Source: Stenotrophomonas africana (lineage in GTDB: Bacteria; Pseudomonadota; Gammaproteobacteria; Xanthomonadales; Xanthomonadaceae). Taken from it: a stretch of DNA of 64,000 nt. The stretch lies in assembly GCF_013004645.1 (NCBI RefSeq), contig NZ_JABEME010000006.1, positions 1 to 64,000 of the forward strand, written 5' to 3'. The position numbers and the translations under genes were made by a program. The notes under the pieces were generated by a model. That model ran no database searches, had not been told where the DNA came from, and was given only the letters and a program-made list of their open reading frames with translations. Shown piece by piece: positions 54,495-63,965 of the stretch (its first letter is position 1; each line of letters begins with the position of its first letter).

Positions 54495-55418
54495 TCAACT
54501 CACGCCGTGCCCAACCACCGCCGCATTCCCCACCAGCAACTCAATCATCGCCCGTGCCGCCGCCGACTGCCGCCGATGCGGCGCATAGATCACCGAGAAC
54601 GGCCGCGACCGCCCCCGCAGCTGCGGCAGCACTTCCACCAGCTGCCCACGCAGCAACCGCTCGCGCACGATAAACTCGTAACTCTGGCAAATCCCAATGC
54701 CCTGTTCGGCCAGCGACACCACACCCAGCACATCGTCGGAGGTCTCGATGGACGAACGCGGCAGCCAGTCCACGTCGCGCCCGTCGTCGCGGAAGATCCA
54801 CGGCGCCAGCCGCCCGGTGCGCGGCATCACGAACGGCAGGCACAGGTGCTGCTGCAGATCGTCCAGCGTCTGCGGCGTGCCGCGGCGCTGCAGGTAGTCC
54901 GGCGCGGCCACCAGCACCAAAGGCGCATCCTCCAGCTTCCGCCCCACCAGCCCGCTGTCCGGCAGCTGGCCCAGGCGGATGGCCAGGTCGAAGCCCTCGG
55001 CCACCAGGTCCACGTTGCGGTTGGTGATGTTCAGTTCCACCTGCACCTGCGGGTACTGCTGCGCAAAGCGCGCCAGCACGGGCGGCAGCCGGTAGTGGCC
55101 ATAGGTGGTGGGCACGCTCAGGCGCACGCGGCCGGCCAGCGCACCGTCCTGGGCCAGTACGTCGCGCTCGGCGTCGTCCAGCAGGCCGAAGGCGGTGCGC
55201 ACCTGTTCCAGATAGAGCCGCCCGGCGTCGGTCAGGCCCACGCGGCGGGTGGTCCGCTGCAGCAGCTGTCGGCCCAGCCGCGCTTCCAGGCGGGTGACCG
55301 CGCGGCTCAGCACCGAGGGTGTGGTGGACAGCGCCACCGCGCCGGCCGTGAACGAGCCGTGCTCGACCACCGCCAGGAACACCTCCACATCGCCCAAGTA
55401 GTCGAACTTGCGGCTCAT
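54495..55418 (-). CDS. LysR-family regulator
   Basis: A 307-residue LysR-type regulator of the AaeR/DmlR-like group. The helix-turn-helix region contains VFLAVVEHGSFTAGAVAL and a RAVTRLEARLGRQLLQRTTRR wing (residues about 8-65). The effector domain starts after GRVRLSVPTTYG. It is divergent from the DJ-1-like gene with a 96-bp shared promoter region containing a palindrome, so it likely controls that gene. Confidence 0.9.
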   Translation of the reverse strand: MSRKFDYLGDVEVFLAVVEHGSFTAGAVALSTTPSVLSRAVTRLEARLGRQLLQRTTRRVGLTDAGRLYLEQVRTAFGLLDDAERDVLAQDGALAGRVRLSVPTTYGHYRLPPVLARFAQQYPQVQVELNITNRNVDLVAEGFDLAIRLGQLPDSGLVGRKLEDAPLVLVAAPDYLQRRGTPQTLDDLQQHLCLPFVMPRTGRLAPWIFRDDGRDVDWLPRSSIETSDDVLGVVSLAEQGIGICQSYEFIVRERLLRGQLVEVLPQLRGRSRPFSVIYAPHRRQSAAARAMIELLVGNAAVVGHGVS

Positions 55419-55457
55419 TTGGCTCTCCGGGGAACAGATGTTTTGCGATTGGGCCAA

Positions 55458-55480
55458 TTTATCGCCGCTGTGGCGATGAA
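55458..55480. promoter_or_regulatory. Palindrome in the LysR/DJ-1 divergent promoter
   Basis: ATCGCC (55461-55466) and GGCGAT (55472-55477) form a perfect 6-bp inverted repeat with a 5-base spacer, extended by T- and A-rich flanks. The size and T-N11-A-like shape fit a LysR-type operator between the divergent starts. Confidence 0.55.
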
Positions 55481-55483
55481 TAA

Positions 55484-56354
<871 letters not shown>

Positions 56355-56450
56355 GGGGGGGGCTGCACAGCAGGCTGCCAGCCTTGCGGGCCGAGGGGCC
56401 AGCGCCTCGGCCTGACTATGGAAGTCTCAACGTGGTCGGCAGAGAGGGCA

Positions 56451-57026
56451 TCAGCCCTTCGCGAGCGCTGCTCCTGACAGATCTTCAATCTGGGAAAGCG
56501 CGTGACGCGTCGCGGTCCAATCGCCGGCGTGCCTGATTGCTACGCCTCCGGCCGCTGTCCAGGCATCACAGTTCTCTTTGAAATCATCGATCAGAACATC
56601 GCCCGGCTGGTGCATGAAGAGCGGCTTGTGCCTCCCGCCAAGCACAGGCAGCACCAGGCAGGTCGCTGACAGGTGTTCGCGAACCCACAGCCGCTTCTGG
56701 ATGGCAGCGAGCGGATAGTTTGATTTCGGGCAGGCCGTGAGAATCACCGGGTTCAAGTGGTGGATGCTGTGGAAAAACTCCACTGCACCTTGCATCGGCG
56801 GAAGGTCGCGGAAGAATGACGGGTGGTTGTTGATGTGCCCCCACATTTCATCGTCGGCAAGCACGCGGTGGTCCAGGCCAAACACGGCGGGGAATGCCGC
56901 GTCGAAGTCGGCCATGACACCATCAAGGTCTACGTAGATGGTGCGTCTGGATGCACTCGATCCATCTATGTGTTGGTTGGCGAGCGGGTCCATCACCGGC
57001 ATGGTCTTCACATCATCAGCGTTCAT
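56451..57026 (-). CDS. HAD-superfamily 5'(3')-deoxyribonucleotidase-like protein
   Basis: A 191-residue HAD phosphatase of the NT5C group. Motif I is YVDLDGVMADF (nucleophile D33, acid/base D35), motif II is VILTACPK, and the metal-binding DD is in DVLIDDFKENCDAW. Such enzymes dephosphorylate nucleoside monophosphates. The ATG at 57026 has an excellent AAAGGAG site. A short Cys-rich frame ends directly before that site (57042-57209). Related genes are frequent in phages and plasmids, so it may be accessory. Confidence 0.85.
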   Translation of the reverse strand: MNADDVKTMPVMDPLANQHIDGSSASRRTIYVDLDGVMADFDAAFPAVFGLDHRVLADDEMWGHINNHPSFFRDLPPMQGAVEFFHSIHHLNPVILTACPKSNYPLAAIQKRLWVREHLSATCLVLPVLGGRHKPLFMHQPGDVLIDDFKENCDAWTAAGGVAIRHAGDWTATRHALSQIEDLSGAALAKG

Positions 57027-57041
57027 TTGCGCGTTCTCCTT

Positions 57042-57209
57042 TCAAGAGTGGGCTTTCTTCTTCATCGGTTCCCCAGTAGCGGGGCAAAGTGCTTGGCAAT
57101 TGCGACAGACATGGCAGCAATCGCGATGCCGCTGGCGTCGGTCCAGGGCGAAAGAGTGATGGCCTGCAACCCCACCAATGCGGAACGCCAGAGTGCCTCT
57201 TGAGTCCAT
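57042..57209 (-). CDS. Possible small Cys/His-rich protein
   Basis: A 55-codon frame. The C-terminal half contains RHRDCCHVCRNCQALCP followed by a basic MKKKAHS tail, with five cysteines spaced like a small zinc-binding knuckle. Its stop codon abuts the ribosome-binding site of the nucleotidase gene, which would allow coupling. No clear ribosome-binding site is seen before its own ATG, and other frames across the same DNA are also open. I do not recognise the family; it may be spurious. Confidence 0.3.
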   Translation of the reverse strand: MDSRGTLAFRIGGVAGHHSFALDRRQRHRDCCHVCRNCQALCPATGEPMKKKAHS

Positions 57210-57726
57210 CAGGCGCTGCTGCAGCGGGACGGTGCACCGCGCCGTAACAACACAATACGGGCACCACCAACCAGAATTGAAACTGAGATGGGCATCGCCT
57301 CACGGCGATGCCGCCCGGCAGATGCCGTAATCGGCACGCTTGAAATGCGGTATATATCGCGGCGATTCTTCAAAGGCATGCCGAGTGGCTGCTCTGGCCG
57401 TTGGCCAAGACGCATGGCCCCAGCCACTGGTTCATTTCGCCAACCAAGGAGCAATCTGGCGCGCTGGTGATTGGATAATCCCAACGCGCTACGGAAAGGC
57501 CGAACGGGGATATGCCTGTGGCGCTCGTTCCAGACTGATCCAGGAACGTCACTGAACATGCATGTCCAGGCGCACTCAATATATCACGCCGACCAGCGCC
57601 AGCGGCTTGAACCCGCTCGATCTCCAGCAGTTTGATTGGGCAGGGCAAGGCCGGCATGGCACCATGATGGGCTGGCCTCGTCCTTCCGGCCGGGGCCGTT
57701 TTCCCAGGGAAGCCCACCAACACGAC
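57210..57726. other. Intergenic stretch without a confident gene
   Basis: Several short frames are open on both strands, none with good start signals. A plus-strand stretch at about 57344-57476 encodes a protein-like run (ILQRHAEWLLWPLAKTHG) with stops on both sides and no start codon, so it may be a pseudogene fragment. The promoter of the following lipoprotein gene should lie in the last 100 bp. Confidence 0.4.
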
Positions 57727-58461
57727 ATGCGAACGTCCATCCTCTTCACCTTCTCCGCCCTGTGCCTTGGCCTGCTGTCCGGCTGTGCCAGTGGCCCGGA
57801 GGAGCACGCCTCAAGCCGCGAGATCACCAGTGCGTTCGTGGCCGACGACGGCCAGCTGTACCTGTTGCCGCGCTATGACGAGCCGATGCGCTTCAATGCC
57901 GCGCCGTTCCGCGAGTACCGCGCGCTGATGGACAGCCCGCTGCGCGAGGCGGTGGCCTGCGCGCAGATGTACTTCCATGAGGATTGGCGCGACCCGGCTA
58001 ACAAGTCCAAGGTGCACGGCAGCTATGCGCTGCTGCTGCGGCCGGAGCAGGTGACGGCGGAACAGGCCGCGCAGTTCAAGCTGGAGCGGATTGAGGTACT
58101 CCCGCGTGAGGCCAAGGCCGTGGAGGAGCGGTCGCGCTACTACCTGCCGATGGACCGGACCCGCTACGCGCTGGCGTTTGACCGCGCCTGCAATCTTTCA
58201 AGGAAGGGCGGCAGCTATTACAGCGCGCTGTTCGAGGGCGAAGGCGAGCGGGTGCAGTTGCCGGATGCTGCGGCGCTGGCGGAGAAGGGGAAGCTGGCAC
58301 AGCCGATCAATGCGCGGGCGCAGCGGATCCTGCCGGAGAGGGAGGACAAGCCGGGTGTGGGTTCGGCGGCGGGCAAGGTGCTCGGCGCGGCGTTGATCCC
58401 TGTGGCGGTTCCGGTGTTTGTGTTGAGCCTGCCGTTCCTGGGGCCGGATCACTGGAAGTGA
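57727..58461 (+). CDS. Hypothetical lipoprotein
   Basis: A 244-residue protein with a lipoprotein signal peptide (FTFSALCLGLLSGCASG; lipidated Cys about residue 18). The mature part is charged, without recognisable domains. The C-terminal ~25 residues (GKVLGAALIPVAVPVFVLSLPF) form a hydrophobic segment, so it could be anchored at both ends. The ATG at 57727 is set by the signal peptide; the longer frame is not credible. Function unknown. Confidence 0.7.
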   Translation: MRTSILFTFSALCLGLLSGCASGPEEHASSREITSAFVADDGQLYLLPRYDEPMRFNAAPFREYRALMDSPLREAVACAQMYFHEDWRDPANKSKVHGSYALLLRPEQVTAEQAAQFKLERIEVLPREAKAVEERSRYYLPMDRTRYALAFDRACNLSRKGGSYYSALFEGEGERVQLPDAAALAEKGKLAQPINARAQRILPEREDKPGVGSAAGKVLGAALIPVAVPVFVLSLPFLGPDHWK

Positions 58462-58479
58462 AAGGGCGTTGGGGGAGAG

Positions 58480-58503
58480 CCATCCACGCGTGACGTGGAT
58501 CTA
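58480..58503 (-). repeat. Single REP palindrome
   Basis: ATCCACGCGTGACGTGGAT with a CTAC end, located between the lipoprotein gene and the next small gene. Confidence 0.8.
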
Positions 58504-58540
58504 CTTGGGTATCGCCTGAAAGTTCATCCTGGAGATCTGT

Positions 58541-59020
58541 GTGCCCAGCACGCTGGAAACTGTTTTGAAGACTGTAGGTTTCATTGTCCTCGCGGCCCTT
58601 CCGTTGGTGATCCTCTGGTTCACCCTTCGGCGGATGTCAGCAACTGCTCGCTCGTACGTGAAATCGGGGCTGCATTTGCATGCCCCGCGCAGGATTTCCG
58701 GCAGGTCCATGACCTTGGTGATGGTGGATGGAAAAGAGGATCGCGAGCACTATTTCTTTGATACAGAATCCTTCTACCTGCGGCGTGGGCCGGTGCCCAC
58801 GGCGGTTCCGCTTTCGCAGATCACCTCAGTCACACGAACGTCCGACGTCATCTATTCACGCTATGTCTGGCGGGTGTGCTTCAGCAAAGCGTCGGGCAGA
58901 AAGTGCGTGACGTTCACCAACAACCTGACGCTGTTCAACCGCGATTTCCTGCTGTTCCTGGAGGCGGTGCGGAAGGCCAATCCGCTGGCGACCGTTGATC
59001 GGGCCGGTCTGTTCTTTTGA
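58541..59020 (+). CDS. Small membrane-anchored hypothetical protein
   Basis: A 159-residue protein starting at a GTG with GGAG nine bases upstream. One N-terminal membrane helix (VGFIVLAALPLVILWFTL) is followed by a ~125-residue domain rich in beta strands (MTLVMVDGKEDREHYFFD, VPLSQITSVTRT). This is the arrangement of PH-like or YcxB-like membrane-associated domains. No family is identified with confidence. Confidence 0.65.
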   Translation: MPSTLETVLKTVGFIVLAALPLVILWFTLRRMSATARSYVKSGLHLHAPRRISGRSMTLVMVDGKEDREHYFFDTESFYLRRGPVPTAVPLSQITSVTRTSDVIYSRYVWRVCFSKASGRKCVTFTNNLTLFNRDFLLFLEAVRKANPLATVDRAGLFF

Positions 59021-59109
59021 TTGTGCGGCGATAGCAGTGGCACCGATTGGCAAACAGAGGGGCCAGGAGGGCGGGTTGTTGTGAATGATTTCGCGCGTGT
59101 CTCACCCAC

Positions 59110-62100
59110 TCAGCCCATGCTGGCGGCACGGATCTGGATATCCTGCTGCACGCGCTGATCTTCCAGCTGCTGCTCCAGTTGGTTGGCGATGGCGCGCTGA
59201 TGCGCTTCGCGGCTGACGGCGTCGAACTGCTGCATTGATTCTTCGACTGAGGTCTGTGCGGCCAGTTCGGTCGGCATCGCAGCGCGCTGGTGTGCGGGGT
59301 CGCTGGGCTCGCCCTGTACGACGAACAGAGTATGACCGGCGGGTTTGTCCGCGGTGGCGTTGCTCAGCAGTACGTGGTCCACGCGATCCAGGTCGTTGTC
59401 CTTGGCGAGCACCAGCAAGCTGGCAGTCATGCGCTCGCTGGCTTCGTCGAACGTGCGGCCGTGCTTTGCATCTAATGTGGCTACGCCTGTGCGCACCTGC
59501 TGGTAGAGGGCGTGATCGGGATGCTCAGGCTGGTTGGGTAGCAGGGGGGCTGGCGGCGCTTCGGGCTCTTGCTGGGCCGTTGCGCTTGAGGGTGGTGCCG
59601 CCGGTGCTTCCACGGGTGGTGGCGCGTGAGGAGGCTCGTGCTCCGAGACCTTGGGCGCGGCGTCTGTTATCAGCGGGGACACAGCGGGCTCGGCTGCTGC
59701 GAGGGGGGCTGGAACGTCTGGCTCAAGCTGGACTGGCGCTGGTGTTGCTTCGGCTTCGTGGAGACGAGCAGTAACCGGCGCGGCTTCAGCCACTTCGGTC
59801 TGGATCGACGGGGTGGGGGAGTGGGTGTCAGTTGCAACGGGCTCCTGCGCAGGAGCGGGGTGCCCGACATCCGACGTAGATGATGCACTCACTTCTGGCT
59901 GTGCGGGAGATCGCTCAGGGGAGGGAATGCCGGGTGACGGCACGGGGGCTGCCGGCATCGGGTGCGCAGGAGGATTTGCCTCGGTGTGCGCTTGCCGCTC
60001 GCTTGACTCATCCGGTGCAGGTTGCGTTGCAGCGGCCGCGATCGGCTCCCGTCGTGGTGCTTCGCGGCGAGCCGGTTCCTGCACGGATTCCACACGATCC
60101 GAAGGCGTCGGCGCTGCAGGCGCAGGTGCGCGATGCTCCTGCACCAAGGGTGGTGCGTTGGGCGACAGTGCAGCGCGTTCAACGCTGTGCGCATCGATCA
60201 CGGCTTGTCGCGTCAGCCGTTCTTCGGCGTGCTCGCCGCGAACCTCAGCCACGGCAGCGGCGGCAACCTGCTGCGCTTGCGGTGCAGCGACACCCAGTCG
60301 ATTGGCTTCCTGCATGGCCTGGTCGCGGGCTTCGCGTTCGTTGACGGTCAGTGCCTCGATACTGCGTTCGTGGGCGCCGGGTACGGGCGCCTCCATCTGT
60401 TGGATGGCGCGGATCTGCGGGTAGGTTCGGTTCAACTCGTCGCGGATGTTGCCCTCGGCCAGCGAATCGTAGATCCAGCCGTCATGCAGCCATTCGCCGT
60501 CGCCCTGTTGCTGATAGGTGCGTCCGTCGGAGGCGAGTACGTGATCGGGATGCTCACGGGCCCAGATCACTTCATCAGGAATAGCTCCGTACTGGGACCA
60601 GCCCTGTGCGGTGTAGGCCTCCTCATACTGCTTGGCAAAGGCCGCCGAGCTGCGGGCGGCATTGAAGGCCATGATGCCCTGTGCAGCTTCATCAAGCTGG
60701 GCAGCCTTGGTGGCGTCGGCTACTTCGACCGTGGTGTTTTTGATGCCGTGCTCGAGGACCTGATGGACGACCTCGCGCCGCCATTCGCCGGTCTCCGGGT
60801 TGCGCTCCCAGGAGCGCGGAAGGGCGCTGGGTGTATCGCTGGCGTCGCCGGCAATGCTGAAGGGATTGATCGGTTGATCAGGCTCGGACAGCCGCAGCCC
60901 GACGGCCCGGCTTGAGGCCTGGTAGTTCAGTTGCTGGGTCAATTCGGCGTCGGCCGTGAGCAGCGTGGTCGCGCCGTAGATCGGGCGATCGGCCAGGGTA
61001 CCGACGGTGCCTACGATCTCCCGTTCGCTGTGTGTCCAGCCATTCTCGGGATGCGCCGGGTCAAACGTCCAGACCCTACCGGTGCTGTCGGCCTGATTGT
61101 TGATCTGGTACTTCTCGATCCAATCGACGATCTCACTGCCACCCCAGGCGCCTAACCCGCCACCGATGATGCCGGTAACAATGGCGCCGGGGCCGGACTC
61201 GATGCCCAGCAGCGTACCGACCTTGGCGCCCACTGCCGCGCCGGTCCAACCGCCGACGCTGCGTGCTCCGAAGTCCAGCAGCGCGGCTTCCGCGCCCGTT
61301 CGGTTGTCGCGCGCGTACAGGTCGGCAATCTTTGTTCCTTCCGTGGCGGCTTCAACGACCGTCGCGGCGACGCCACCGATGACAGCGCCCCGCACCATGT
61401 TTGGACGCACGCGGATGGTGTGGTCGATGCCGCGTGCTTCCTGGATGTTGGGCGTAATGCCTTCAACAACCTTGAGCGTTGCTCGCTCATCGAGAACGGC
61501 TGCCGCTGTTGGTGGACTGATCTTGTCGTTGAGGGGCAGGGTGTCCCCAAGCTCGGCGTGCCAGCGGCCTTGTGCGCGCCAGCCATCGCGCAATGATTGG
61601 GTGATTCGAGGGTCTTTCAGTCGAGCCTCGCGTTCGGCTTCCAGCGCTGCGCCCGGTAGACGGGTATCGCTATGGCTGTCGTAGACCTGAACGCCTTCGC
61701 GTCCGTAGAGTCGAATCTGGATGCCGGTCTCGGCCTGGACCTTGTCCAGATTGCCGGGCAGGGCATCGTAAACGTGTTTGCGCACGTCTTCGGGGACGTA
61801 GCGGCCGAAGCCGGCGCTATCCAAAGAGTCCGCAAAGCGGGCATCCACGCCAAGTTCGCTTTCCAGTCGGTGCGCGACGACGCCTCGAATCTCTACGTCG
61901 TAGCCTTTGGCCTGAAGGTCCTTGATCAGTGTGACCGCGCTATCACCGTTGCCGAGCGTGGTATCGAGGATGAGATTTCTACGCCCACCGATTGCTGCCG
62001 ATCGCAGCTCTTTTGCCCATTGGCTGGCGTCTTCGTGGGTGTGGCCCGCCCATGTGTAAGGATGCTGTTGACTTAGACTTACAAACTCGGAGTGCGTCCT

Positions 62101-62319
62101 ACGCAGTTCGTCGGGGTCAACTAGCACCACATCTCCGTCGAATTCGCGAAGAAGCGCCCCGCTCACTTTGCTCTTGCCTGCTCCCGGCTGGCCAGCTAGA
62201 ACGACTGCCTTGGGGTGAATCTGAGAACTGGTTTCATTCACGCCACCATTGGGGATCACCTTCTCTTGGAGCAGCCGAGCATGAGTTTCATGATCCAGGC
62301 GGCTGTCCGGAGCGCTCAT
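59110..62319 (-). CDS. Xanthomonadales T4SS effector: zeta-toxin kinase domain with C-terminal XVIPCD
   Basis: A 1069-residue protein. Residues about 36-200 form a zeta-toxin-type kinase: Walker A AGQPGAGKSK (P-loop, residues 42-51), VVLVDPDELRR and the RRNLILDTTL segment. Zeta toxins phosphorylate UDP-GlcNAc and block cell-wall synthesis. A glycine-rich hydrophobic region (AAVGAKVGTLLG onward, about residues 360-400) and a long Pro/Ala/Glu-rich linker (about 715-925) follow. The last ~140 residues match the XVIPCD secretion signal (PEHPDHALYQQ, GHTLFVVQGEPSDP, SVEESMQQF). This identifies an antibacterial effector of the Vir-like type IV system that recruits substrates through VirD4. The stop of the upstream small gene overlaps the start (ATGA). 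Confidence 0.88.
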   Translation of the reverse strand: MSAPDSRLDHETHARLLQEKVIPNGGVNETSSQIHPKAVVLAGQPGAGKSKVSGALLREFDGDVVLVDPDELRRTHSEFVSLSQQHPYTWAGHTHEDASQWAKELRSAAIGGRRNLILDTTLGNGDSAVTLIKDLQAKGYDVEIRGVVAHRLESELGVDARFADSLDSAGFGRYVPEDVRKHVYDALPGNLDKVQAETGIQIRLYGREGVQVYDSHSDTRLPGAALEAEREARLKDPRITQSLRDGWRAQGRWHAELGDTLPLNDKISPPTAAAVLDERATLKVVEGITPNIQEARGIDHTIRVRPNMVRGAVIGGVAATVVEAATEGTKIADLYARDNRTGAEAALLDFGARSVGGWTGAAVGAKVGTLLGIESGPGAIVTGIIGGGLGAWGGSEIVDWIEKYQINNQADSTGRVWTFDPAHPENGWTHSEREIVGTVGTLADRPIYGATTLLTADAELTQQLNYQASSRAVGLRLSEPDQPINPFSIAGDASDTPSALPRSWERNPETGEWRREVVHQVLEHGIKNTTVEVADATKAAQLDEAAQGIMAFNAARSSAAFAKQYEEAYTAQGWSQYGAIPDEVIWAREHPDHVLASDGRTYQQQGDGEWLHDGWIYDSLAEGNIRDELNRTYPQIRAIQQMEAPVPGAHERSIEALTVNEREARDQAMQEANRLGVAAPQAQQVAAAAVAEVRGEHAEERLTRQAVIDAHSVERAALSPNAPPLVQEHRAPAPAAPTPSDRVESVQEPARREAPRREPIAAAATQPAPDESSERQAHTEANPPAHPMPAAPVPSPGIPSPERSPAQPEVSASSTSDVGHPAPAQEPVATDTHSPTPSIQTEVAEAAPVTARLHEAEATPAPVQLEPDVPAPLAAAEPAVSPLITDAAPKVSEHEPPHAPPPVEAPAAPPSSATAQQEPEAPPAPLLPNQPEHPDHALYQQVRTGVATLDAKHGRTFDEASERMTASLLVLAKDNDLDRVDHVLLSNATADKPAGHTLFVVQGEPSDPAHQRAAMPTELAAQTSVEESMQQFDAVSREAHQRAIANQLEQQLEDQRVQQDIQIRAASMG

Positions 62320-62654
62320 TTCTCAGTAGTCTCAAAAAATGCGTGAAGCGATTCATCTCCCAGCCAATGGCGCTTGAGGGAGGAGGTGAACATCAGCTGT
62401 TCCTTTGCCTTGGCCCGGACAACGGCCTGCGGGTTGTTAGACGCTTCGGCATCGGCAAGCTCAATGCGAGCTTCGCGGATGAACCCATCAAGCTTGTCTT
62501 CCAAAGCCCAGACTGCGGCCTCAAAAGGAGGGGTGGACTTTATTCTTCTGTTCTTTACAGAGTTGAGGGCCTGCTGTAGTTGTTCGATATGATCCGGGTA
62601 GTCTTTGAGCATTTCCCGGAGCTTCGCTGGAACGGGAGGGTGGGATTGAGGCAT
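62316..62654 (-). CDS. Putative immunity protein, copy 1
   Basis: A 112-residue helical protein encoded immediately upstream of the effector, overlapping it by 4 bp. It belongs to a three-member family in this window: five N-terminal residues, then PPVPAKLREMLKDYP, a second block with AVWALEDKLDGFI and an acidic helix. Position and coupling suggest it neutralises the zeta effector in the producing cell. It shows no obvious similarity to epsilon antitoxin beyond being helical and small. A GAACAGGT motif precedes the start. Confidence 0.65.
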   Translation of the reverse strand: MPQSHPPVPAKLREMLKDYPDHIEQLQQALNSVKNRRIKSTPPFEAAVWALEDKLDGFIREARIELADAEASNNPQAVVRAKAKEQLMFTSSLKRHWLGDESLHAFFETTEK

Positions 62655-62750
62655 GGTCGATACCTGTTCAGCGGTTTGACACGTTAAGGAGTATCAGTAC
62701 TTGGAGTGATGAGTTCAATGCCCTAGCCAATCGACTATTGGAAGGCGCCG

Positions 62751-63101
62751 TTAGACACCCATCTGACTGCCATCGAAGTACTCCCAAAGATCGTCGAGGT
62801 GAGCCATGCCGATATTGCCGGACTTCGCAAAGGACATGAGCCTTTCCTTTTCTTGAGCCTGGGCAATGGCTTTCGGGTCGCCTGCAGCCCTGGCAGCGGC
62901 CAACTCGTCACGCGCTTCGAAGATGAATGTCTCCAGTCGTGCTTCCAGTGCCCAGATTGCGTCATCGAAAGGCATGAGTGGGATCTTGCGAGATCGATCA
63001 ACCGATCGATTTAGGACTTCCTGCAGTCTTTCGATATGCTCGGGATAGTCCTTAAGCATTTCGCGGAGCTTGGCCGGGACTGGTGGGAGGGCTTGAAGCA
63101 T
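62751..63101 (-). CDS. Putative immunity protein paralogue, copy 2
   Basis: A 116-residue paralogue of the neighbouring genes with the same N-terminal block (PPVPAKLREMLKDYPEHIE) and AIWALEARLETFIFEARDEL. The ATG at 63101 gives exactly the same five-residue lead as the other two copies; the GTG at 63110 is therefore rejected as a start. The region just before the start is also conserved with copy 1 (AATAGGTGTCGAC versus AACAGGTATCGAC). The C-terminal thirds differ most between copies. Confidence 0.65.
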   Translation of the reverse strand: MLQALPPVPAKLREMLKDYPEHIERLQEVLNRSVDRSRKIPLMPFDDAIWALEARLETFIFEARDELAAARAAGDPKAIAQAQEKERLMSFAKSGNIGMAHLDDLWEYFDGSQMGV

Positions 63102-63408
63102 AGTCGACACCTATTCGGTTGCTTTTCGCGCTTGTCAGCGCTGGCCGGCCACCACAAGAGCATTCACGTGCCTCGGTCTTTGGCCAAGAAGTAGCCCCCA
63201 TATCGCTGACGTTCAGCATTCCGGCTCGGGAAGCTCAAACTCAACGGTACGGATCAATTCTCCTTCATCTGGGTCATGTCTACTCCGTAAGAATGAAGGC
63301 ATGAGGCATCAGCTGGCTTGTGATTTGGTCAGAACGGCTTTCCGGAAGGATGACATCAGAGATGCGGGCGAAATGACCTGCGGGTCTCAACTGCAGATGC
63401 GGCTCCAC
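63102..63408. other. Gap between immunity paralogues 2 and 3
   Basis: A 307-bp gap without a convincing gene. A 29-codon minus-strand frame at 63213-63302 (MPSFLRSRHDPDEGELIRTV, ending in PEPEC) could be a small peptide or a remnant. No obvious remnant of a fourth immunity copy was found. Confidence 0.35.
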
Positions 63409-63756
63409 CTAGCGCCGTTTCTCCGATGTCTTGAAATAATCGCGAAGTTCATGGAGACCTTTCATTCCGCCATTGCCGGATCGCGCTTGGAACATCAGCT
63501 TGAATTTCTCGTCAGTCGCAGAAATCAATTCAGCATCACCCGATGCCTTGGCTGCCGTCAGCTCAGCCTGAGCGTCATTGATAAAGCTGTCGAGACAATC
63601 CTCCAGCTTCCACACTGCATCCTCAAATGGCGGTAGAGACTCCATGGTTCTGTTGTTAACCGAATTGAGCGCTTCCTGCAACATCTCGATATGCCTCGGA
63701 TAGTCCGTAAGCATTTCCCGGAGCTTCGCCGGAACAGGCGGGGACGGGAAATCCAT
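63409..63756 (-). CDS. Putative immunity protein paralogue, copy 3
   Basis: A 115-residue third member of the family (lead of five residues, PPVPAKLREMLTDYP, then AVWKLEDCLDSFINDAQAEL). The ATG at 63756 has a strong GAGGTGG site; the open frame extends further upstream without coding character. Sharing of the first and central blocks with copies 1 and 2 and divergence at the C-terminus suggest duplication followed by specialisation, possibly against different toxins. Confidence 0.62.
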   Translation of the reverse strand: MDFPSPPVPAKLREMLTDYPRHIEMLQEALNSVNNRTMESLPPFEDAVWKLEDCLDSFINDAQAELTAAKASGDAELISATDEKFKLMFQARSGNGGMKGLHELRDYFKTSEKRR

Positions 63757-63907
63757 GGCTGCCACCTCTACCTCTTTGGAATATCCATGCGGATTCAAGA
63801 GTATCCGCACATTCCTTGGTGGGTCCAATGTCATTTGCGACATCAGGCGGAGTGCCTGAGCGACCTCGGTCCTTGGGATCATCTAGTTTAGGCGACGTTG
63901 AGGCAGA

Positions 63908-63965
63908 GCATCCACGCATGGCGTGGATCTACTGGAAGCGCGGCAGTCACGTGTGGCGTGGATCT
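63908..63965 (-). repeat. Two REP palindromes at the right end
   Basis: ATCCACGCATGGCGTGGAT with CTAC (about 63909-63933) and a degenerate TCACGTGTGGCGTGGAT unit (about 63946-63965). No gene can be placed between 63757 and the window end. Confidence 0.7.

Noticed and set aside
57209..57559. A 116-codon minus-strand frame and a 71-codon plus-strand frame in the gap before the lipoprotein gene
   Set aside because: They overlap each other, lack start signals and resemble no protein family I know; kept only as an unassigned intergenic stretch.
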